Below are positions 23,901 through 30,600 of a stretch of DNA of 64,000 bases, one piece after another. Made by a program: the position numbers and the translations under genes. The notes beneath the pieces were generated by a model, which saw nothing but the letters and a program-made list of their open reading frames with translations, was not told where the DNA came from and made no database searches. The stretch lies in contig JASSUG010000001.1 in assembly GCA_031963465.1 (NCBI GenBank), positions 434,001-498,000 of the forward strand, in the 5' to 3' direction. How positions within the stretch are numbered: the stretch's first letter is position 1; each line of letters begins with the position of its first letter. This DNA is from Mycoavidus cysteinexigens_B. Lineage in GTDB: Bacteria > Pseudomonadota > Gammaproteobacteria > Burkholderiales > Burkholderiaceae.

Positions 23901-26433
23901 CTTTGAAGGCGCTTTTATAGTCTGCTGCAGACCACAGGGCATGAGGGTGATTGCCGCTATATTGCTCGACATAACGTTCTATCGCTTCTTTTGAAAAAGG
24001 TGCCATCCGACATTTTTGGAGCAAGCTAGGCGCACCCGGCGGATGAAATTTGTATTCATAATTCGACCCTAAATATTCAGGGCGGCTACTGATGATGATT
24101 TTGACGTGTTTAAAACGCGCTAACTCATTGTCTTGGTAGAGGTCCCGATGGCGATGCTCGATTTCATCAAACCCATCTAAAATTAATACAAAACGATGTT
24201 GGGTTTGCAATGTGTGAATCTGTTCTTCAGAAAAGCCTTGTTGTTTGAAGAACGTGTTCACGAGGTTAGGGGAAGTGGTGGGTAAGCTGGATAACGTAAT
24301 AAAGACCGGAATCGCCTGCTCTTCAGGGCGATCGGCTTGCATATACGTTTGCCACAGATGGCGTACGACGTGGCGGTTTAACGTGGATTTACCGGCTCCG
24401 GCTTCGCCTAGCAACAGCAGAGATTTTTTATCTGACGCCAAGAACTCTTGGATTTTTTCCGCTAAATCAAAGCGGGTGTCATCATGCAAACCCATCCCTT
24501 CAGGCGGCACATAATTGGCGAGCGCATCTTTGATCTCTTTATCTTGTTCTAACCTGCCTAAATAATCGGTGCGTAACTTCTCAATATGCTGCGCTAAGGT
24601 AGTAAATAACTTCTGGGCTAAAGATTTGTCTAACTTACGGCGTGCCTTTTGTAAGAGTTGTATGCTGAGGTTGTCTCTACTCAGTGCATGCCAATCGGAA
24701 GAGAAATCGATATCCTTTAGACCCTGTGTGGTATTAGCCCGTTTGTCTAGCCGTGCTAAGCTCGCCTGCGCCATGTGTTGAACGCGCTTAATATCGGCTT
24801 GAGCGGTGGAGGGCTTACCTAACTCCTTCCCTAGCCACCATTGCGCTGTGTTTTTTTCTTCCAAACTCTTCAGAAACAGAATCGCTTGCGCTTGAATCTT
24901 CTGATCTTCTTCGACACAAACGATACGCTCTAGCCGCTGGCATACCCCTTGCAAAAAATAAATGTGCTGACGATAGGCGCTGCGGCGAACAAATTGCTCG
25001 AATTTCTCCCATTCTTGGGTTTCGATCAACATATCCAAGCATTGCAGTGCGGTATACCAGCCTTTTTGGTGCGTGCGATCTTCATAGCTGGTTTTCACTT
25101 CTTCGAATGAAGCCAGCATCTCTTCGGCATTTTTGACCGCCTCTTTTAATCCTCCCGTTGCCCCGACGGTATTGGCTATCTCCTTCGCCCCATCAAACGC
25201 TGTTTCAAAGCGATCAAAGCTCTCTAATAATTTATCGACATCACAATTTTTGATTGCACTGGCTAAGCTCAGCACGCCTTTGCTCGCGGCAAAAAGACAA
25301 CGGAGTACTGCTTCACCTGTGCTCTCGTCATTCGGAATATAAGCTAAGGCTTCACGGGCATAACGAATCTGCCAGGCGAGATCAATATCTTTAAGTGGGT
25401 TCAGTTGCTCGTCATCGCGTAGCAGATCGGCTAATGGTTGTTGCAACTCCTTTCGACTGATGCCAGCCACCCCAGCTTGTACCATCGCATCGAGTAATTG
25501 CGAGATGGCTTCGATCAGTTCTTTAACGGGCGCTGGGTCGCCCTTATGCACTTTATCAAGACGGATTAATAGTGCGCTTAACAGGCTCGTCCACGTATCG
25601 GCGCGCACGCCACCTTCTTTTTTGAGTAAGGGGGCAGGACAGTTACGTACCATCACCGCTAAGCCTTGCACGGCTGCACTATTGAGCGGCGCATAGAGCG
25701 TTGGGTTGAGTGCCTGTGTGGCATGCGTAATAAGTAAGTGGTATATCCCCACCTGCGGAATCACAGCCAATTCAGCGGCTTCATGCATGCAGATTAAATC
25801 TTTCCCTTTTCGATCACCAAAACATTCTGTTACTTCACGCGCGAGTGCAGACAGTCGCGCGCGTTGAGCCGTATCCCCATTTGTTTGTTGCAGGCACCAA
25901 GCAAGGTGCCGCGTATGTTGAATTTGATTGGGGTCGACAAGCTGATAGTCTTCCGTCTTTGGAGCAGGTGACGAGAATGGGGTAAAGAAGGCGTCAGGCA
26001 AACCGGTTGCCAGCAAGGGTGCAGGTAATACCGCAGAAGGTCGGAGCGTGGGCCTTCTTTGTATTGGAGAGCGAGGTAATTGATCGAGAAGGGTATCGAT
26101 TTCGTCTCGTTTGGCCGCGTCAGGAGAATACGCTTTCGCTTTATCGAAACTGATGCGTACTTCTTCTATCGTAAAAGACTGGTTTAATTGCAACACCTGC
26201 GCGCGCGTGATATGAACTTCAGTTAATAAGCGTTTTGCCTCAAGAATCTTTGGGTCACTTGGAGGAATTGTTTTTAAGGCGGCTTTCGCTTTAATGAGAT
26301 AGTTCAGCGCTTGATCTTTTTCTGCGTTAGCTTGGCAGTCTTGTGCCTGCTTAAAATAAGTCTGAGCGCGATCCATCGCCTCCGCTTTTGGCCGATAAGT
26401 TTCCGCCATCTTTGCTGTGATCCTTGAGAGCAT
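20977..26433 (-). CDS. NLR2: giant STAND/NLR-like protein, TPR - helical ARM-like - NACHT - pentapeptide - 14 WD40 blades
   Basis: A 1818-residue protein. Residues ~1-125 are TPR-like. Residues ~165-630 are an all-helical, ARM/HEAT-like region homologous to NLR3 (LAYIPNDESTGEAVLR here; LQYVPDNETLWQAVLR in NLR3). The NACHT has Walker A GEAGAGKST (~676), Walker B FVLILDGFDEIEHR and IIISSRPEYLG, closest to NLR4. RFLHKSLRDYFVART ends the winged-helix region. The pentapeptide linker is at ~1084-1149 and the 14 WD40 blades at ~1151-1731. A Ser-rich tail follows the GLSPRNTQLLKQRGA motif. The start has a good AAGAAGGGA site. Its N-terminus is of the ARM class and its NACHT of the second class, the opposite pairing to NLR1. 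Sensing by the WD40 propellers and NTP-driven assembly is inferred from the STAND family. Confidence 0.92.
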   Translation of the reverse strand: MLSRITAKMAETYRPKAEAMDRAQTYFKQAQDCQANAEKDQALNYLIKAKAALKTIPPSDPKILEAKRLLTEVHITRAQVLQLNQSFTIEEVRISFDKAKAYSPDAAKRDEIDTLLDQLPRSPIQRRPTLRPSAVLPAPLLATGLPDAFFTPFSSPAPKTEDYQLVDPNQIQHTRHLAWCLQQTNGDTAQRARLSALAREVTECFGDRKGKDLICMHEAAELAVIPQVGIYHLLITHATQALNPTLYAPLNSAAVQGLAVMVRNCPAPLLKKEGGVRADTWTSLLSALLIRLDKVHKGDPAPVKELIEAISQLLDAMVQAGVAGISRKELQQPLADLLRDDEQLNPLKDIDLAWQIRYAREALAYIPNDESTGEAVLRCLFAASKGVLSLASAIKNCDVDKLLESFDRFETAFDGAKEIANTVGATGGLKEAVKNAEEMLASFEEVKTSYEDRTHQKGWYTALQCLDMLIETQEWEKFEQFVRRSAYRQHIYFLQGVCQRLERIVCVEEDQKIQAQAILFLKSLEEKNTAQWWLGKELGKPSTAQADIKRVQHMAQASLARLDKRANTTQGLKDIDFSSDWHALSRDNLSIQLLQKARRKLDKSLAQKLFTTLAQHIEKLRTDYLGRLEQDKEIKDALANYVPPEGMGLHDDTRFDLAEKIQEFLASDKKSLLLLGEAGAGKSTLNRHVVRHLWQTYMQADRPEEQAIPVFITLSSLPTTSPNLVNTFFKQQGFSEEQIHTLQTQHRFVLILDGFDEIEHRHRDLYQDNELARFKHVKIIISSRPEYLGSNYEYKFHPPGAPSLLQKCRMAPFSKEAIERYVEQYSGNHPHALWSAADYKSAFKEPNLQALVSNPFLLKMAVSELPNLSAADLQGSRLTRLSLYAQFVKSWAARSQQRLAHIQLDAEETKEFKRLEREGFDAHLMDFSQELAMQMYQAGEVISRYREITSLSKSKRQVQPDWRAHLLGNKAIDITLKLINAPLIIQGNDQHGDKSARFLHKSLRDYFVARTLWEELDEPLKLASDAWFNTLNFVGDPAIVEFLSERVQQTTSFKDQLLAVMERSKTDAGFKQAAANAITVLVRARVPFSGTDLANIQIPGADLSYGVFDSVRLRGANLSQVNLTGAWLRKTDFTGARMAGVQFGELPSLQLESEVQACCYSPDGRYLAAATNGRKIALYDAQTLIPLHTFDGHTSLVTSVVFSPDGQTLASGSRDKTVRLWSIAEKKPIHTFKGHIRSVNSVVFSPDGQTLASGSTDQTVRLWSIAEKKPLATFDGHTNDVTSVVFSPDGQTLASGSRDKMMRLWSIDGKKPLLTFKGHFSDVTSVVFSPDGQTLASGSADRAVRLWSIAEKKPLHTFNGHTHYVNSVVFSPDGQTLASGSYDNTVRLWSIAEKKPLATFDGHTNWVNSVVFSPDGQTLASGSEDKAVRLWSIAKKKPLATFDGHTHWVRSVAFSPDGQTLASGSRDNTMRLWSIAEKKPLATFDGHTNDVTSVVFSPDGQTLASGSVDKTVRLWSVAEKKPLATFDGHTHWVRSVVFSPDGKTLASGSSDKAVRLWSIAEKKPLAAFDGHTNGVTSVVFLPDGKTLASGSTDKTVRLWSIAKKKPLATFDGHTNGVNSVVFSPDGQTLASGSVDKMVRLWSIAEKKPIHTFKGHIRSVNSVVFSPDGQMLASGSEDKTVRLWSITSGKCLAVIQGFNGKVSSVAWYTSDEGDWLATGSDDKTVRLWHVHREGETCRVTLNWTSMQTTLTAPDMCIQDVIGLSPRNTQLLKQRGAIGEPSETIEQQSPPLLTERVDVPTVMLPAQANSRSSSSNLNFA
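21355..22866 (-). repeat. 12 x 126-bp tandem WD40-coding repeats of NLR2
   Basis: Twelve 42-residue units, consensus FDGHTxxVxSVVFSPDGQTLASGSxDKTVRLWSIAEKKPLAT, no indels. Units 2 and 12 share the rare GHIRSVNSV segment and the preceding KPIHT, 1260 bp (10 units) apart, a sign of conversion inside the array. Units 3 and 8, and 7 and 9, also share variable residues. Confidence 0.97.
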
Positions 26434-26543
26434 TTTGTCCCTTCTTCACCTTATTTTTAATCCGTGCACTTGCCTGAAACAAACGACGAGAAGCCCGTCA
26501 AATAAGCTTCTCACCGTTAAGAATTAAGCACTATACCGCTAAT

Positions 26544-26579
26544 ATGAGCGACACACCATAAATGAGCGACACACCATAA
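26544..26579. repeat. 18-bp tandem duplication
   Basis: ATGAGCGACACACCATAA occurs twice in a row in the gap between NLR2 and the integrase remnant. The 201-bp gap (26434-26634) otherwise holds only the probable NLR2 promoter region. Confidence 0.85.
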
Positions 26580-26634
26580 AAACAAAGAAAGTCCACTGCA
26601 ACGAGTTTTATGCCGCTCTTACGAGCAGGCTACG

Positions 26635-26967
26635 TTGTCCCAGTGGTACGTATTTGAGCGGCCTTCACGCGACGGCAAGACGCGCAAGATCGGGCAGGTA
26701 GATGCGCGCTGCTTCAAGCTGGTCTGTGCGGTCGTGGGTATCGTGGACTTTCATTTCCACGACCTGCGTCACACCTGGGCAAGTTGGCACGTTCAGAGTG
26801 GTACGCCGTTAATGGTACTAAAAGAATTGGGCGGATGGGAGACGCTGGAAATGGTGCAGCGGTACGCACACCTAGCGCCATCGCACCTCGCACACCACGC
26901 TGAAACGGTCACGTTTTGGTCACAGCGCGAGCAGAAAAAACAAACGCTGCTGATGGAAGCGGCGTAA
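26635..26967 (+). pseudogene. C-terminal fragment of a second tyrosine integrase
   Basis: 110 residues containing the integrase active-site block FHFHDLRHTWASWHVQSG, then LKELGGWETLEMVQRYAHLAP with the catalytic Tyr. The His-x-x-Arg and Tyr residues are present, but the N-terminal two thirds, including the first catalytic Arg, are missing. It differs from the integrase at 16220 and 43351, so at least two integrase types have used this locus. A tRNA-Lys 3'-end copy lies 25 bp downstream. Confidence 0.85.
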
Positions 26968-26991
26968 GCCTTTGATTTTAAAGAGTATTTG

Positions 26992-27036
26992 TGGTAGGTC
27001 GTGCGGGGTTCGAACCTGCGACCAACAAATTAAAAG
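26992..27036 (-). other. att-like copy of the tRNA-Lys 3' end, second internal copy
   Basis: Reverse-complement tRNA-Lys 3' segment ending in CCA, with three differences from the intact gene: acceptor ACGACCT instead of ACGGCCT, and AAT for GAT/GGA in the anticodon-stem part. It follows the integrase fragment at 26635. Confidence 0.78.
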
Positions 27037-27051
27037 TCCTGTTGTCTGTAG

Positions 27052-27338
27052 ATAGATGAAAAAGAAAGTGTAGTAAATTCAATGACTTGCAGCAATAGCC
27101 CTCCTTTAAACAGCTGCACTTTCACATCTATTTTCAACATTTCGCATGTACTTTGGTCATGTTTTGGTCATAGTATATTAGCCCCACTTTGTGGATGGGT
27201 GAAATGTCGCACGGTATCGTCACGTCGTCTGGCGACATCGCAAACTGCTGCCTCTCGGTAGGCGAGTTGAATCTTCCCTCATTTGTCTTAGACTATAGCG
27301 TCCCAATCACGCTTACCATCAGGCCATGCGCTACCATA
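27052..27338. repeat. 287-bp direct repeat, copy B
   Basis: Counterpart of 16868-17154, likewise just beyond an att-like tRNA-Lys fragment, followed by a T-arm-like sequence (GGTTCAAGT, near 27355). Confidence 0.88.
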
Positions 27339-27692
27339 GACGGGTGCGGAACTTGAACCTGCACCCACCCTATAAAATACAAGCGCAGTAATCGGCCTTT
27401 CGGCCGAAAGGCGTGGTAAAGAAACAAAATAGCCTCAGTTTATTTTTTTGATTCCGAAATAGACGAAAAATAATCCTTATTTATCAACAACTTAAATTTG
27501 TTTCTTGAAAGGGTTTTCGAGCATATGCTGGCAAAATGTTGTCACTCTTAAAACAGTTCATAAATTTAAAGTTGACTCGTCAATCAATGGGAACTTGCAA
27601 CCCTCTGGCTAACTTTAGAGGGTTGCGCATACGTAGTCATTTTTTGCAGGCAGTAATAAATAGTCCATGTCAGCCAGCCATTGATGATTGCC
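27339..27692. other. 354-bp gap downstream of NLR3, one palindrome
   Basis: No gene. Around 27393-27413 a self-complementary sequence (GCCTTTCGGCCGAAAGGC) could form a hairpin, possibly a terminator-like structure or an element end. Confidence 0.4.
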
Positions 27693-30600
27693 TCAGGCCA
27701 AATGAGAGAATAAGCCCCGCTCACTCGCCGAAGGGGCTGACCTTGTTGGCGCTTCAGCGGCTGAACTGGAGGGCGCGGTAGAGAGAGTATCCAACGTTCT
27801 ACGCTTTGCCAGCAGCTTGAATTTCGAGGCCGCTGATGCCATACCGCTTAGTTGCTTAGTTGCCTGGTGGAAGCGTAAAGCCGGTTCACCCACTGCACCA
27901 CGCTGCTCTAAGAGCTTCTTATTCACTAGGCTTAAGCCTTGTACGTCCTGGATAGAGGCATCCGTTACGACAAGCCCTTCATGCGACGAGCTCCAGCACA
28001 GACGCACCTGAACTTGATCCTCTTTTTCTATAACCTGCCATACGCGAACGGACTTATCGTAACTGCCCGTCACCAGATAGGTACCGCTGGAGGTGGCTTT
28101 CCAGGCAATACTAGTGACTGCTCCATGAAAACCTCGAATGACTGCCCGGCACTGCCCCGTGTGCGCGTCCCACAGACGCACCGTATGGTCATAACTGCCA
28201 GAGGCGATCTGCTGACCGTTGGGCGAATACGTCACGCTCATAACAAGGGAGGTATGGCCGCGTAAGGTCGGACCGGGCTGCCCCGAGTGCGCGTCCCACA
28301 GACGCACCGTATGGTCCCTACTGCCGGAGGCGATCTGTTCACCGCTGGGCGAATACGTGACGCTCCAAACAGGGGCGGTATGGCCTTGTAAGGTGGGACC
28401 GGGCTGCCCCGAGTGCGCGTCCCACAGACGCACCGTCTGGTCATTACTGCCAGAGGCGATCTGCTGACCGCTGGGCGAATACGTGACGCTCCAAACAGGG
28501 GCGGTATGGCCCAGTAAGGTGGGGCCGGGCTGCCCCGTGTGCGCGTTCCACAGACGCACCGTACGGTCCTCACTGCCGGAGGCGATTTGCTCACCGCTGG
28601 GCGAATACGCCACGCTAGTAACAGCGCGGGTATGACCTTGTAAGGTGGAACTGGGCTGCCCCGAGTGCGCGTCCCACAGACGCACCGTCTGGTCATCACT
28701 GCCGGAGGCGATCTGCTGACCGCTGGGTGAATACGTGACGCTCATAACATCGTCGGTATGGCCTTGTAAGGTAGGACCGGGCTGCCCCGTGCGCGTGTCC
28801 CACAGACGCACCGTCTGGTCCCCACTGCTGGAGGCGATCTGCTGACCGCTCGGCGAATACGTCACACTCATAACAGAGGCGGTATGGCCTTGTAAGTTAG
28901 GACCGGACTGCCCCGAGTGCGCGTCCCACAGACGCACCATAGCGTCCCCACTGCCGGAGGCGATCTGCTGACCGCTGGGCGAATACGTCACGCTACTAAT
29001 AGCGAGGGTATGGCCTTGTAAGGTGGGACCGGGCTGCCCCGAGTGCGCGTCCCACAGACGCACCGTAGCGTCCTGACTGCCGGAGGCGATCTGCTGACCG
29101 TTGGGCGAATACGTCACGCTAATAACAGCCAAGGCATGACCTCGTAAGGTGAGACCGGGCTGCCCCGTGTGTGCGTCCCACAGACGCACCGTCTTGTCCT
29201 GACTGCCGGAGGCGATCTGCTTCCCGCTGGGCGAATACGTCACGCTCCGAACAGCGGCGATATGGCCTTGTAAGATGGGACCGGGCTGCCCCGAGTGCGC
29301 GTCCCACAGACGCACCGTCTGGTCCCTACTGCCGGAGGCGATCTGCTCACCGCTGGGCGAATACGTGACGCTCGAAACGACGTCGGTATGGCCTTGTAAG
29401 GTGCAGGTGAGCTGCCCCGTGTGTGCGTCCCACAGACGCACCGCCTTGTCATCACTGCCGGAGGCGATCTGCTCACCGCTGGGCGAATACGTCACGCTAG
29501 TAACAGATTTGATATGGCTTTGTAGAGTGTGGCCGGGCTGACCTGTGCGCGCGTCCCACAGACGCACCGTCTTGTCCTTACTGCCAGAGGCGATCTGCTC
29601 ACCGCTGGGCGAATACGTCACGCTAAGAACAGCGGCGGTATGGCCTTGTAAGGTGTGCATTTTTTCCCAGTTCAACGCGTCATATACGTTGATTGTGCCG
29701 TTTCTAAGCCCTATCGCACAGGTTTTCCCATCCGGGGAATACGCGCAGGAATACACTTCGCTCTTTTCTTGGAGAAACGGCCATTCGCCAAACTGTACCC
29801 CGGCCATCTGCGCGCCACTTAAATTAGCCTGGTGTAACCACGTATTGTGCAGGCGGACCTTTCTTAAATCGGCTCCCTGCAACTGCGCCGAATCAAATAC
29901 CCCCTGAGTCAGATCGGCTCCTGGAATCTGGATGCCTTTTAAATCCGTGCCCTTAAACGTTACTCCCGCTTTGACCAAGACCGTCATCGCATTGGCCGCG
30001 GCTTGGCGCACGGCTTTGTCCGTTTTCGAGCGTTCAATGACCGCGAGCAGCTGTTGCTTGAAAAGCGGTGCCTGTTCGACGCGCTCTGCGAGAAATTGCA
30101 TAATCGAGGGCTCCCCAACCAAATTCCGTCGCGCTAAAAGCGAGTCAAGCACAGGTTGCTCCACCGCCACGGCCGTTTCTTTCAACCCCTCTTGGTTTTC
30201 AAAACTAAAGATAGAGCTGACGCTTCCTCGACGCGTCTGGATCGGCATGCGCTCCACACTTTGCTCTGCGTCCTGCGGTTCAAATATCGCTCGGGCCACT
30301 CCATATTCCAGCAGCGATTTATGGATAAACCGGTATTGATTGCCACTGCGATGGAGCGGACTGGCTTCAAGCAAGAGCTGTTTCATATCGCCTTCGCCAA
30401 AAAATGCTTCTTTCCACGTCTCTTGATCTCTAAAGTGCACATATTCAACTACGGGGTTACCGGCTTGCTGTTCATACATCGCCGCGGCCAAATTCGTTAA
30501 AAAAGCAATGCCATTTTGTGCAAAGCTCTCATTCGCCAATCGCCCAAAGGCCTTCTTTTCTTGATCTGATAAATTTTTCTCCGCCAGGCGTTTCTTGCCA

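Noticed and set aside
28219..29541. Plus-strand Cys/Arg-rich ORFs across the NLR3 array
   Set aside because: Antisense of the WD repeats; composition and periodicity derive from the 126-bp unit.
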